This document shows, one piece after another, positions 19,631-31,113 of a stretch of 64,000 nucleotides of DNA. Origin of the DNA: Porphyra umbilicalis (taxonomy: Eukaryota > Rhodophyta > Bangiophyceae > Bangiales > Bangiaceae); assembly GCA_002049455.2 (NCBI GenBank), contig KV918923.1, positions 1 through 64,000 on the forward strand, written 5' to 3'. The translations under genes and the position numbers were made by a program. The notes beneath the pieces were generated by a model. That model was not told where the DNA came from, ran no database searches, and was given only the letters and a program-made list of their open reading frames with translations. Position 1 is the stretch's first letter, and each line of letters opens with the position of its first letter.

Positions 19631-22600
19631 ATGGGCGCCACTACCATGGCTGCTTCGGTTGCTGCGACGGCCCTGCTCGTGCTCACGGTACGTGTGGGTG
19701 GGGGCACAAGGGTCTGCGAGAGGCCCTCCCAAAGCCGCCACGAGCGCGGGTCTGCCCACGGTTCGCCGTCCATCCTTTCCTGGCCCACGGTGGGCACATG
19801 GTCTAACACGCTCCTGTGAACTGGTGCTGGTCACGGACCGTTCTGGGTGCGCCTCCCCCTGCCCCCCCCCTCCCCCTCGCGTCCCCCCCCCCTACAAGAA
19901 ATGTACCCGCGATATCGGGGGTTGTTTGAGGTCCAAAATCGCGGGTCTTCGGTGCGAGAAATCGCGGGTTTTTCCGCGATTTCGGACTCGCGATCGGTGA
20001 CACTTTGATTCGCTCACATGCCACCACGTGTTCTACGTGATTGGTTGAGAGTGCCTCTCATCGTACACCCTCCGCCACTGCTTCCTGTCAGGTTCGTTCT
20101 TCGTTTGAAATGGAGCTTGGCTACTGTTTTGTCTACAGTCGCCTACCTATTATCTGATGCTGGCAAAATAGTCCGTCGCGGTCGCGGCGTTGGCTTCCAA
20201 CCGGGCCGCGGTCGTGCCAGCGCCGCCGCGACGCGCCGCGCCCACAACCGCGTCGCCCCCCGCGACGGTGTCGGCACCAGCCATCCCCCCCCCTCCCCCC
20301 CTCGAGCGCGCGCGCGCATCTGCGCCCACCGAAACACCCGCACCAACAGCACCTCGAACCACACCCGCAGGCGACGACCCAATGCCGGGCTCACCGGCGC
20401 TCGCGCCGGCAACAGCCGAGCGCGAGGACGTCGCCGAGTCGGGTGCCGCGTCGCAGCAGCAGCGTGCGTACGAGGCCTTGTTGTTGATAGCCCGCGAGAG
20501 GAGGGCGCACGCCCCCCACGACCGCACGCACGCCCTCAAGCGGGGCTCGTGGAGCTCAACGTATGATACCGCCTGCTCAATGTCTTGCCGTGCCTGATAG
20601 CCCCACGTGTGGCAACTCGTGAAGTATTCCTTGATGGCAGCCCACACGACCGAGCGGACAAAGCGCTCGCTGTCTGGGGGGATACCCACGGCGCTGCTGC
20701 CGTAAACAGGCATCTTGTTGATTGGTGGCGGGGGAGGGGCCAGCGTCCGCCCAGCCACGTGCGGATCCTCCGGGAGGTCAACACCGCACCGGCCGTTCGT
20801 GTGCGCCCGCCCCAAACGCGATCGCTGGCAGCGGCAGTGGGATGTGGTCGCCCCCACCCCCTGGCCGCCGGACACATGCGGTGGCGACGGCCTCGGCAGA
20901 TGCGCGCGCCGCCGCCCATCGGGTGCAGGTGGGTGCGGCGCAGCCGGAGGCGCCGGCCGTCCGCCGCTCGCGCCATCACGAGTCCCGCCCGAAACAGACG
21001 AAGCGCGCGTAGCCGCCGCTGGATCCAACGAACTCTGCGACAATCCACCCGAAGAATTGGTGTTCCGCCCACGACCGTCCGCGGCCCCCGCTCGACAGGA
21101 ATCTGACCCCACCGCTAAAGTGTGAGGGACCGTATTCAATTCATCACCACGCGGGCGAACGCCAGGGCGGGGCGTCCCCCTTGGGGGTGGCGCTGGCGCC
21201 CTTCGCGGCGGCGGCCGAGGAGCTCGCCGACGCGAAGGGGCCTGTCGCGCGACTGCCACAGAAGAAGACGGCGACGGCGGGGATGGATGGGGCGGCGGTC
21301 TGGGGGAGGGGGGTCCAGGGGAGGGGGGTGCACGGCGCTGCGCCGCGGATCTTGGCGGCGCGCGCCGACGTGATGGAGTAGATGATAAAGCAGCAGCCGC
21401 TGTCGCCGAAGCGAGCTCAGCCCCAAGCTCGTCCAGTATCAAACAAAAAATCCAAGACACAGGTGATGAATAAATGAGCAGAAGCAAGCTACTTGTTAGC
21501 CGAAAGATACACATGGAACGGGAGAAGCACGACGTGACGTTGTCACGGCCACACCAAATCTTACAAGCAGAATAAGAAGTGCTGCAACAGCAAGACAACA
21601 GGAAGCACACGCAATCGTACCTGAATCACATGTGGCGCGAGTACGCTTGCGCGTAGACGGCATCGTGATTGGCACTGGATCGAAAGAACACAAAAGGACG
21701 AAGATTAGGAGCACTAGTCGCCGACAGAAACGGTGTTGCAGGGTGCTACAAGGGGGCTGACGACGAGAGAGTGAGACGATGATAATTGGGGTGGAATAGG
21801 AGAGGGGGGGGGCAAGGACGATGAGGGCGGACGTCGTGCATGAAGAAAAAACCGGCGACGTGACGGTAAGAGTGCAGGGGAGGGTGTCGTGTCGCTTCGT
21901 GCGACGAAGTTTGTCTGGGGGCACGCCGGTATGTGGCTTTCTTGCGGCACAGCCGACGGCGGTTGTTCAGAAACGTTTGCTACGCCCTGGACGGAGTCAC
22001 CAATTCGGGTTGGCGCGGACCAATTCTTGTAAGCCAGCTAAGTACAACGATTATACAATCCACTGGTGTAGCACGCCCCAGGCGTGCTGCACAACCCTAA
22101 CCAGTACTAAGCGAGCGTCGGCCTCAGCCTGAGATTTCGGTGGGGTCGCCCCGCGATTGCAACATGTTCGGCACCCAGCATCCCTCCTCTCGACCACAAG
22201 CACTGGCACCGTTTCTGAAAAAAGCACGGTTATCTGAGTGTCCTTAGCCATTGCCGCAATGCCTTTTCAGACCGCTCGTGGGATGCGTGGCCAAGCATGC
22301 AGCATGATCACAAAACCATTTCACAGTAGTGGCCACCGTACGGCACGCTCATGTAAAGAGAGCACGAATCTACACCCTCCTCGCTACAACCAACAGCGGC
22401 AATCATCGCTCATCCGAGAAAGGCTCCCGATCGAACAACACAAAGTGCACTCCCTCTCGTTCCAAAGTCCCCACCACCGCGTCCATGGCGCCCGCAGGCG
22501 CATAGTAGCGGACTCCATCAGCACTCAAAAAACAGTCAATGCCAAAACGTTGGGCTGGGTAGCCGCTCCGGCCGGCCCGGTCCTGCGCGTACTTGACCGG

Positions 22601-25600
22601 TGCGACATACGCAAACGCCAGCGGACGACCGTCAATGTGCACCAACGCATAATGTAGCACCGCGCCGTACGTTGAGACAGGTACTTCCACCACTCGGCCG
22701 TCTCGCCGCCGTCTCTTCTCCTTCGAATTAATTCGCAGGAGGTAATTCCGGCGGCGGTGCTGGGCCGAGTCCGAGCCGAGGGGCTTCGACCCAGCAATTG
22801 TCCCATTGGTCAATTTGAGACGGAAGTACTTCATCGCCAAAATAGTAGACGGCAAGTCCGTGACCCCTTCCGATGCAAGGGCCGCCCGCATCGCCGTCAA
22901 TTCTGGTCCCACAAGCGGCGCCGCCAACACACGCGGCGGCAGTAGAGTCACCGTCCAGCGCCACTCTTGCCCAGACACTCCAGCAGGGAGCTCCACGCTG
23001 CCTCGGGGGGCGCCCTCGCGCCGGCGCTCCTTCCCGGTTGCTGCTGCCCATTCAGCCGGTGCATAGGTTTCTCCAAATGAGGTGATCAACTCCGCCTGGA
23101 TGCGCCGCGTCACTGCTCCGGCGAGGTTGGCGCTTGGGTTCGAGTGGGAGTGGATGAGGGTCCCCAACTCCCCGACATTGCGCTCGGCGGGAAACTGCCA
23201 TGACGCCCACACCGGCCCGCTCGCCCGCATGCTGGGAACGAGGTCGAGCACAGCCGCAATGATTGACCTGCACAGCGGCAGGCGCTCATACGTCCCACGG
23301 TACACGTTGGTGTAGTACAGGTGTACAAAGCGCTTCAGGCGCGCTTCCACCGCCGTCAGCTCCGGCACGGACAGGCCTCGAGGGCGGCAGAGGACGCGGC
23401 AGGCCTTGCACAGGTCCATTAGCATTTGGAAGTACACGTCCGGAATTCGCCCCACTAATTGGACTTGTGCGGTGGACACCAACCAGTACATCCAGTCCAC
23501 GGCCTTAAACGATCGGAATTGGAGGTCGACGTTTCGCAACGACCGCGCCTGCGCCATGGGCACCGTTCGCCTTGCCGCAACCATCTCGCGGCCAATCACC
23601 GCTACAGTTGCGGGAGACAGGACGTAATCTTCATTGGCCACGCCCTCCACTGGCACTTTGCCAGCAAATAGCTTCCATAGCAGCGGGGCCACGTTTTGCA
23701 TCAAGAGATGCATAGCGTCATAGGGAGCGGCTGCAGGTCCGATACGCCACAGGTGCGACAAATGGGGATAGGCCTGCCGCATAGCGTTAGAAGGTGCAAA
23801 GAGCAGTGAATGACCTTTGACTCCCGACTTCTTCGATAGGGCTTTTTGGAAGGCCAAGGATCGTCCGATTGACCTGGCCTCCTCAACCTCATCCGCGTCC
23901 CGTTGCATCCTCTCGGCGGACCGTCGCGGCACGGTACAGCCCTCGATGGAGAAAAGGATCTCGCCACTAGTCGGGTCCCTTGGAGGGAAGTAGTGGTGAT
24001 TGCTGGCTGCGTGATACACCCCGTGAAATTCACGACTCCGGCTCGGGGAATACCCATTATACCCCGTGATATTCAACAGAATATCGAACGCCGACATGTC
24101 AGCCGTGAATTGAACCACATGTGCTCGCACAGTGCGGAGTTGGGAGGATCCAGCAATGCGAATGTCCGGAATTCCGCGCGCAAGCTGGTTCAGCTCCGCC
24201 ACGAGAGGGTGCAGGAACGAGTCCAAGTCGACAGGCTGTCGCGGGCCCGGAGTAATCGCAACGACAATCTGGCAGATATTGCGTGTCCGTACACCCGGCG
24301 ATAGGTTAAGTACGGTCACGATTATCGGCCAGCCCTGAAATCCTCTTTGGCGCCATGCCTCAAAGCCGTCCGTAGACACGCTCAGGGCAATGTCGGTATC
24401 TTCATCGAAGAGTCCCGCGCGCAGCGCCTCAAGAAAAGTCAGGCCATCATGCCAGTCGTGCAGCCCCTCCCTTTGCTTCCCATCAGAGTTCCTGCTGGCT
24501 GCGCTGCGCGCTTCCTTCATGCCGGCCATCATGTCAGGACCCAAAATTGGGTCGCTCAGCATATTGATGAGCCAGGCAGTCAGGGGCCAGTAGGTCATCT
24601 GCCGGGCCGGCTTGCCCGATGCCGTGTATCGCGCGGTGCCGCAGGCGTCGCACGAAGTCAGGCGTGACCGTTTGTGCGTGAAGGCGACGCAGCCGTTCAG
24701 GCAGCAGTCCACCTGGCGCTTCTCGACGTTTACGCTCGCCTCGATGAACTTTCGCATGAGGTACGGAGTTCGGTACTTAGCGTCGCATGAGCTCAGCTTA
24801 AGCAGATCCGCGAACGCCTCCTCAGACAGCCCATGGTTGACGGCGTAAGTAAAGAGTGCCAAATCTTTGGCACACTCTCCAAATTGATCCACCGGCAGCT
24901 GCACCTCGTTAAAGCTTACAGCATCCTGCATGACAGGTTCCGGTGGCCCAATCGGAAGGGCGGAGTCAGCAGCGGGGTCCTCCACAACGAAAGCGGCGGG
25001 AGGCACGTCGGTGGAGTCCTCAGAATCCACGTCTGTGCTCGCCACGCTGCTCTCGTCGCCTTCACCAGCCCGACCCACATGTTGCTTGGCACGGAGGGGG
25101 CTATCCTCGCTGCAAGCAGCGGCCCCCCCTTCAGCCGTGTGGTCGGGTCCTGGTGGAAAGTCCTCGCCCGCGGCCCCTCCCCCCCCCCCCCCTCAGAGCC
25201 CCCGGCCAGTCCGACCGGAGGCTCGTCCCCATCTGACGCTGTGCTGCTACCAGCGGGGCCCATAAGACCTCCGCTGGCGACACGTCCTTCTGACAGCCGT
25301 TGTCGCTTAATCCGCTGGTGGCGGAACCACGTGCGCTTTGATACCAGACGAGGAGGTTCTTCACCATCCGCCGTGCAGGCGTCGCACTCGCAAAGGCGCC
25401 AGTCGTCAGGAGGCATTGTGCGTCAGCACAGGGACAGGACGGGACCTGAGAGAGAAGGGGAAGGGGGGGGGGGCAGCAGGGGACTGGGGGGGTGTGGGAA
25501 GGAGGGCGGGGGAGCAACAGGAGACAGGGAGGGCGTGCGGAGGGGAGGATTGGTGGGCAGCAGCGCCCGGTGGCGTCCGCTCGGGGCGACGGCGTGGCCG

Positions 25601-26641
25601 CACCAGTGGGATGGCGATCAAAAAAATACTGGCTGCGCAAGAACAGGGGCACCGACTTTATAGACAATCGCCGAACGCTCTGGTCCAATAGCAAGAGGCC
25701 AGGGCGTCATTTCCTGGAATGCAATCAGCTTGCGAGTTTTGTAGATGCTTTACAGCGCGTGTGCGTCTGCGAAGCACACGTCGTGGGAAAGGGACGGCCC
25801 AAACAGTGCACCTGTGAGCGAACCAGAGCGACGTGGCCTCGCCGACCCGCGATTTTCAGACACCCAGTCGGGCGATATGCCTTCACTAGCCTTTACAGCC
25901 CCCTTCAGCAGGGGTACCCTGAGGGGGGTGGTGCCCACCCGCGATTTTCGTCAGGAAATCCGCGATATCGCGGGTATATTTCTTGTAGGGCCCCCCCCCT
26001 GTTGCGCGGCGTAGGTGGTCTCGTCCACGACGGCCTGGGAGCAGTGCAACGTCACGTGCTGCGGCACGGGTTGGGAGTACACCTCTGTCGCCCCCGACGT
26101 GGCGGCCAGCCGCCGCGCGTACAAGATGTGCCAGCTGACCCCCTCCGAGGCCTCCCTGGCGGGCCCCCACCCGCTGCAGCTGCTGTGCTTCAACGGCGGG
26201 GGCTCCCTCTTCCCCGCCTGCCCCGGGGTGCCCGCCACCTACACCATCCCGTCGCCGCCGCCCGAGGTCGGCCGCGTGGACGTGTGCGGGGAGGCGTTGT
26301 GCCTCCAGCCCGGCTGGCCGGCGCTGCACCACGGGCGCACCTGTCGGCTCTTCCCCCACTTCCCCTACCCAATTACGTGCGACTTTTGGCTGCGGGTGCT
26401 CGGGCAGGGCATCCTCCGCCGCCGCCTCGAGCCGTACGGCAGGGGGGTGACGCAGGAGGTGGCGGCCGCCGCGGGCGTGGTGGGCGTCTACCGGACGGCC
26501 GTGGCGGTGGCGCCGCTGGAGGTGGCGGAGGGGGAGGCGGACGTGGCCGACCCAGAAGCGGCGCTGGTGGAGCTCGCGCCGCGGGCGTATTGGGTCGACC
26601 ACCACGTGCTCGCGCCCGCGGGCGACGGGACCACGGGGTAG
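19631..26641 (+). CDS. Secreted Cys-rich protein, two exons; intron carries a CACTA transposon
   Basis: Exon 1 is 19631-19687 (19 codons) and exon 2 is 26015-26641. The intron starts GTACGTG and ends GCGGCGTAG, in phase 0, and joins the two exons exactly in frame to give 227 residues. The join completes a signal peptide: Met-Gly then a hydrophobic core (SVAATALLVLTVV), ending near the Thr-Ala-Trp before the first Cys. The mature part has about ten Cys residues (CNVTCC, CGEALC and others), with the last ~75 residues Cys-free and acidic. I do not recognise the family; an extracellular or vacuolar protein is likely. The whole 19890-25990 transposon lies in the intron, inserted in the C-rich tract just before the 3' splice site. 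Without it the intron would be about 226 bp. Whether the 6.3-kb intron is still spliced is unknown. Confidence 0.7.
19890..19917 (+). repeat. CACTA left terminal inverted repeat
   Basis: 28 bp, beginning CCCTACAAGAAAT. It pairs with 25963-25990 with one mismatch, at position 14. Confidence 0.93.
20150..21663 (-). CDS. Second CACTA ORF (TnpA-position protein), two exons
   Basis: Proposed exons are 21663-21621 and 21399-20150. The intron starts GTACGATTG and ends GCGACAG, is in phase 1, and gives 430 residues in frame. The N-terminus MPSTRKRTRATCDS is basic. A long Pro/Arg/Ser-rich middle follows. An ordered block (FVRSVVWAAIKEYFTSC, QARQDIEQAVSYVELHEPRL) then precedes a low-complexity Ala/Gly tail. 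No family recognised. Its position between the transposase gene and the left end, and its strand, are those of the DNA-binding partner protein in other CACTA elements. The acceptor is weak in pyrimidines, so the first exon is less certain than the main ORF. Confidence 0.5.
22070..22099. repeat. Short hairpin with hAT-MITE-like terminus inside the CACTA element
   Basis: AGCACGCC (22070-22077) and GGCGTGCT (22081-22088) form an 8-bp stem with a 3-base loop. On the minus strand from 22099 the sequence reads TAGGGTTGTGCAGCACGCC, similar to the ends of the MITE at 7870. Confidence 0.4.
22403..25416 (-). CDS. Tnp2-like CACTA transposase
   Basis: Transposase of the Transposase_21/Tnp2 family, which cuts and reinserts the element. 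From ATG 25416 the N-terminus has a Cys pair (LCECDACTADGEE) followed by a basic KRTWFRHQRIKRQRL block, typical of Tnp2. The frame then changes within the G run at about 25181-25193 and continues open to 22403. The core includes QVDCCLNGCVAFTHKR with a downstream Cys pair (CDACGTARY), the strongly Tnp2-like YWPLTAWLINMLSDP, a segment ALSVSTDGFEAWRQRGFQGW with the expected catalytic Asp, PYDAMHLLMQNVAPLLWKLF, and a C-terminal FPAERNVGELG. Full length would be about 1,000 residues, normal for the family. The single mononucleotide-run break is the only visible defect. Confidence 0.85.
25963..25990 (-). repeat. CACTA right terminal inverted repeat
   Basis: Reads CCCTACAAGAAAT inward on the minus strand. 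It is followed at once by the C tract that serves as the host gene's 3' splice-site region. Confidence 0.93.
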
Positions 26642-27689
26642 ATCCAACGCCACGGGGGGGCGGGGGGGCGGGCAGGGAGGACGTGAAACCGCCCGTCGCT
26701 GTGCGTGACGACGGCCCGCGCGGGACATGTTGGTATTTTGGGGGCGACGGCGCTACGGCCGCCACTCCCGCCGCCGTGCACAGCCTTACCGCTTGTCTTT
26801 TTCTTTCTTTCAAGTCGACGCAGTGGGTACGGCGCCCGCGCCGCGCGCGGGCGCCCTGCACCCCTATTGTTTTTTCTGATGCATTGCTTCCACGCTGCCA
26901 CGGGCGCGTCGCCGCCGCCGCCCCCTCCGCCGCCGCCTGCCACTCCCCCTCAGAGGCGGGGCAAGCCCCGTGTCCGCCGCCGGCCGGCCGTGGCGGCCGG
27001 GGCCACCGGCCCGCGCCGCCCTACGGGCCCAGAACCTCGATAAAAACTCGATATCGAGGTTTTTCGGCACAATTGGGACCAGATCGCAGGTCTTTTGGGC
27101 TTGTGAAGCAACTCTGTTTGAGGCCAGCGTTCTTGCCTGACGGTTCCCGGTGCTGATTGGCCGTTCGCAAGGAGGCGCCTGTGAGACACACGAGACGTCT
27201 AGTCGACACTAGAAAACGTTAGAAGGATCTGAGAGTGCTTAAAACAGCCAATCAGATTCGTCAGGAGGGACAAACCGCCTCTACTAATACGCAGCACAGT
27301 TGGCTGGACGAGGCTGCGGTGACTCCACCATCAGTCCCACTGCGCCCACTTCGCCTCGCACCCCGTAGCGCTCCCTTCACCCCGCAGCCCCCCACCACCG
27401 CCACTGTACACCCCCAATTCCTGCAACCGCATACGACCCCTCCCCCCCTCTATTCCGCTCTATTTTCTGCCCTCCTCCCTTCTCGGAGCAGCCGCTCAAA
27501 TCCACCTGCTAGCCTCGTCCTCGCGGCCACCTGCCCCACCCAGTGCCCAGGACAGTTTCTGCGTGCTCTTCTTGCGGATGTAGCAATTTCAATTATCAGT
27601 GACCAGTGTGCACAAAGGGTCTCAGGACTCGAGCTGTGCCCAGCATAGAAGCCATGCGATTGGTCTCTCAGTGCTTACACAATTTAAAT

Positions 27690-27830
27690 TGCGCGACCGG
27701 GGGCTGGAGCATGGATTGCAGCAATATAATGTATGCATTATATTATTTAGATTAATTCATGAATTAATTAATAGATTAATTCATCGGCCCTTCGAGCCCC
27801 TTGAATTAATTAAACTTATGGCAGGTACAG
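27690..27830. repeat. AT-rich island, left member of an inverted pair
   Basis: Rich in TTAATTAA-type palindromes (AATTCATGAATT; TTAATTAATAGATTAATT) and a hairpin TATAATG/CATTATA. It contrasts sharply with the GC-rich surroundings. Part of it pairs with 28250-28278 in opposite orientation. Confidence 0.6.
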
Positions 27831-28199
27831 CCATTTACACCAGGACTCACCAGGACTGCGTCGTTGCGCCGTATTCCTCGGCGCTTGCAACCGTCCGGGG
27901 GCGGTAGCATCCATGACTTGGGTGGCACCCTGCCGGCAGCCAGTACGAGGTAAAGGGGGTGATGGAGCATGACCGCCGGCACCTCCCGTGGCAGTGGGAC
28001 GCTCAGATGAGTTGGGGGGGAGCATGGTGCACAAGCCCGTCGTGGGAACACGTACTGGTAAAGGGGGGGGGCGGTGGGGGTGCGACGCGCTGGTGCCGTG
28101 TGTGTGTGAGGGCGGGAATCTGCTCAAGTGTCCTCTGTACAAATGCCGACGCCGTCGTGGTGGTCAGCGAGGGAGGTACGTGTTCTCGATTGGTCCATC

Positions 28200-28300
28200 T
28201 TCGTCAAAAAATGTAATAAAATGCATTAAAAATGATAAACTTCAAAAAATGAAGTTAATTAATCTATTATTTAATTAAAGCCGGAGTAAAAAAATGTATC
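28200..28300. repeat. AT-rich island, right member of an inverted pair
   Basis: Contains TTAATTAATCTATTATTTAA, close to the reverse complement of the island at about 27763, together with A-runs. The two islands enclose about 400 bp of normal GC content, as a small foldback element would. Confidence 0.5.
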
Positions 28301-28989
28301 ATTTTTTCCATCCATGGGCTGGAGGGTGTCTCTTGCCGGTCCCACGCCGACTGACCGGCAGAAAAGGGGGATTGGGGGCCGGGGGACTGTCAACAACGGC
28401 GGGGAAGGACGTGGGTGGCGCCTGATAGCTCCGACAGAGAAAGCGGATCTTTGGCCAACGTGGCGACAAGAAACGTGCTTGGATGCTTCTTAATAAGTAT
28501 ATTTATCGGTTCACATTGGCGTGTAGTTCTTGCAACAGGCATTTACACGAGCTTCGCTAACAGCCGCCCCTGCCACTGGGGGGGGCTTCAATTGTTTTAT
28601 TGAACCATCCGACGGTTCACCAAACCAACGCAACCCTGGGTAGAGGCAGATGGGCGACTGCCCAGATCATGGCAATGGCACCGTAGGGATCGTTGTCAGT
28701 CGTTTTGATCCACGTCCTCGAAGCATCTCGAGGCGCCTGCAGAGGCAACCGGCTCCTCGCCGGCACGGTGTGTGGGCCAGTGTTCACCGCTGGCAGGCGG
28801 CACGGGCGCTGCCTGCACACTCGGGTGCAGCAGGCTGTCGCGAGCTTGAGACGTGTCATTCCTGCCTCGTCCACCACACACACCTATCCTCCTCCACCCC
28901 GTGTCCTTCCCTGGTCCCTCCTCGCCGCCGATTTCGCGTCTGTTTCCGGTCTTCTTGCTCTTCTTGCCCAGTCTTCTGCTCCCCCGGCC

Positions 28990-30802
28990 ATGGCCGCCAC
29001 CCCCAATGCTGGTGGTGGCGCGTGCGGCGCAGCGCGCCCCGGAGCCCCGTCCCCCCCCCCCCTCCCACGCTGCTGTCCCTCCCTCACGAGCTGCTGGCCG
29101 ACATTGTGTGGCGGGTCATTGCCACCGACTGGGCGGCCGAGGCGGCCACGCGCTCCGCCCTCGACCTCGACTCGATCGCGCAGAGCGAGTTGGACGCGCC
29201 CTGGTGGCCCGCCGGGACGGCAGACGAGCTGCCCTCCCCCCCCCCCCACCCCCCGCCCACGTCGGGCGGCACGCCGCCCCCGCGCGCGCCGGCTTTGTGT
29301 TGACGGCCGCGGGGGCGGCACGCGGCGCGGCGCTCGCCCAAACGTGCGCGGCGCTGCACCGCGCGTGGGCCGACGCGCTCGCGTCCGCCGTGTCGGCCGT
29401 TGACCTTGGCTGCGCGGGCGACGCCGCGTCGGCGGGGCGGCTGCTGCGGCGGCTGCCGCGCTTGGCGGCGCTGACGGTGCGGGAGTTTCGGGGCCGCAAC
29501 TTGGGCGCTTCGGACGAGTCGACGGCCGTCGGTGGGGTGCTCGCCGACGGCGTGCGCCGTGCCGATGGGGTGGTGTGGGGGGTGACTGCGTTTGCGTTTC
29601 ATGGCAACCACCTGCCGGCGGCGCTCGTGCGGTCGCTGTCGTCGCCGCTCGCCGCCGCCGCGCTGCGGCGGCTGACGGTCGTGGCGCACGAGTCGGCGCC
29701 GGCGGTGGTGGCGCCGTTGATCAGGGCCGTCGGCCCGCAGCTGACCGAGCTGACACTGACGGTGGAGAAGGAGGCGGACGCGGACCTGGTGCCGCTCGCC
29801 GACTACCTCGACGGCGTCGGCGTGGCACTGCGGCGGCTGGCCCTCAACTTTACGGTGGTAATTGGGGCACCGGACATGCAGTTCCTGGCCGACCACTGTC
29901 CGATGCTCGAGGCGCTGACGCTCCTCGGCGCGGTCCTCTGGCACGACACGTCGGGCGGGTCGCTGTCGACAGGCAACCTCTTTCCTGTTGATGCGCCAGC
30001 GCTCATCGACTTGATGAACGACAACGCGCTCCACGTGGTCGCCCGCATGGGCCATCTGCGGGAGCTAGTCATTTCCGCGTGCGTCGAAGACTGGATGGTC
30101 GACGAGGACGGTGCGTTCCCCGTCACCGCGTCGCCATCGCCGCCGGCCGTTGCCGCGGCGCTCGCGCACATGGCGCCGCGGCTGCGGCGCTTTGCGCTCG
30201 CCTCGTGCGCGGCGCCCGACGAGCTCCTCGTGCAACTGCCCGAGGCGCTGCCGGCGCTGACGGGCCTCCGCCTCGACTGGTCGACGGTGGAGTCCAAGGT
30301 TGGCGTCGTGTCGGTGCCGCCGCTCGTGCGCGCGCTCGCCGCTCCAGGCCGCCTGCCGGCGCTCACGGACCTCGCGCTCACGTTCCCCGCCGGCGTCGCC
30401 TTTGACGGCGCCGCCACCGTCGACGCGCTCAACAACCTCCGCGGCGTGGCGCGGCTGCGCGTCGGCTTCGTCGGCGGCTGGGCGACGGCGCTGCTCGCCG
30501 GCGTGGCGCTGCCGGCGCTCGCCGACCTCCGCGTCGCGACCGGCGGCGGCGCGCTGGTTGGGGGTGCGGCCGACCTCCGTGCGCGCTGCCCGGCGCTCGT
30601 CGCGCTGACCGTACGCGGGGCGGTGGTGGATTTGGGGTTTGCGCAGGGCGTGGCGGGGGCGGCCGTCGACACGACGTTTGTGGCGTGTGCGGTGTACCCA
30701 CGGGTGGACCACCCGTGGCTGCGCCACGAGCGGGCGCGTTGGCGAGCCGCGCCGCCGCCTCAATCTGCGCGTCATTCACGACCGTACCCTCCGTGTTGGT
30801 GA
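28990..30802 (+). CDS. F-box/LRR protein (right copy, more intact)
   Basis: Predicted substrate receptor of an SCF ubiquitin ligase. From ATG 28990 (MAATPNAGGGACG) a short leader runs into a C-run at 29050-29062. The F-box core LLSLPHELLADIVWRVIATDW follows, then an acidic helix and a second C-run at about 29228-29242. The rest is open to 30802 and consists of irregular leucine-rich repeats such as LRRLTVVAHES, LTELTLTVEKEAD, LEALTLLGAVL, LRELVISACVEDW and LADLRVATGGG. Three frames are needed, with switches only at the two C tracts. In the left copy the first tract is in frame, so run length varies between copies. The F-box and LRR calls are good by pattern; the substrate is unknown. Confidence 0.65.
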
Positions 30803-30841
30803 AGCCGTACGAAATGTTGTCGACGGCCCCCCCAAACACCC

Positions 30842-30918
30842 GTCGGTAACCACTCCCCATAACCACGCCCGATATCCACTCCCGATAACCACTCCCCATA
30901 ACCACTCCCGATAACCAC
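30842..30918. repeat. 13-bp tandem repeat, six units (right copy)
   Basis: Mirror of 13687-13764, downstream of the F-box/LRR gene and upstream of the two-exon gene. Confidence 0.85.
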
Positions 30919-31113
30919 GTCCAACGATCGTCAGGATTCCGCCCGCGGCACTGCACAGTGTCAGCAATCAGTTGGGGCTCAGCGGAACCCCGCCCTGTGT
31001 GATCCACGTCTGAGCAAGTCACATGCCGGTCCCGTCGCTGTCTCGCACGCAGCGTCACTCTCCGCGGTCATTCTTCTCCTTTTTCCTCCTGCACCGCTCC
31101 CTCGCACCACACG

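Larger units (their letters stand above)
19890..25990. mobile_element. Complete CACTA (En/Spm-type) DNA transposon, 6.1 kb
   Basis: The ends are 28-bp terminal inverted repeats starting CCCTACAAGAAAT, which is close to the plant CACTA consensus CACTACAAGAAA. They differ from each other at only one base. Subterminal regions carry repeated AAATCGCGGGT/ACCCGCGATTT motifs in both orientations (about 19935-19985 and 25840-25970), as expected for transposase-binding sites. Inside are a Tnp2-like transposase and a second, spliced ORF, both on the minus strand. The element lies in a C tract, so the expected 3-bp target duplication (CCC) cannot be proved. The near-identical ends suggest recent activity. 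Confidence 0.9.
26642..28646. other. Intergenic, with AT-rich islands
   Basis: 3' flank of the secreted gene, then a stretch without recognisable genes. It contains the palindrome CTCGATATCGAG at 27047-27058, with A and T runs on either side, and the AT-rich islands listed separately. The right arm of the inverted duplication starts at 28647. Confidence 0.45.

Noticed and set aside
19890..25990. Possible CRISPR-like or bacterial insertion sequence
   Set aside because: The termini and Tnp2 motifs are those of a eukaryotic CACTA element; no repeat-spacer arrays occur anywhere in the window.
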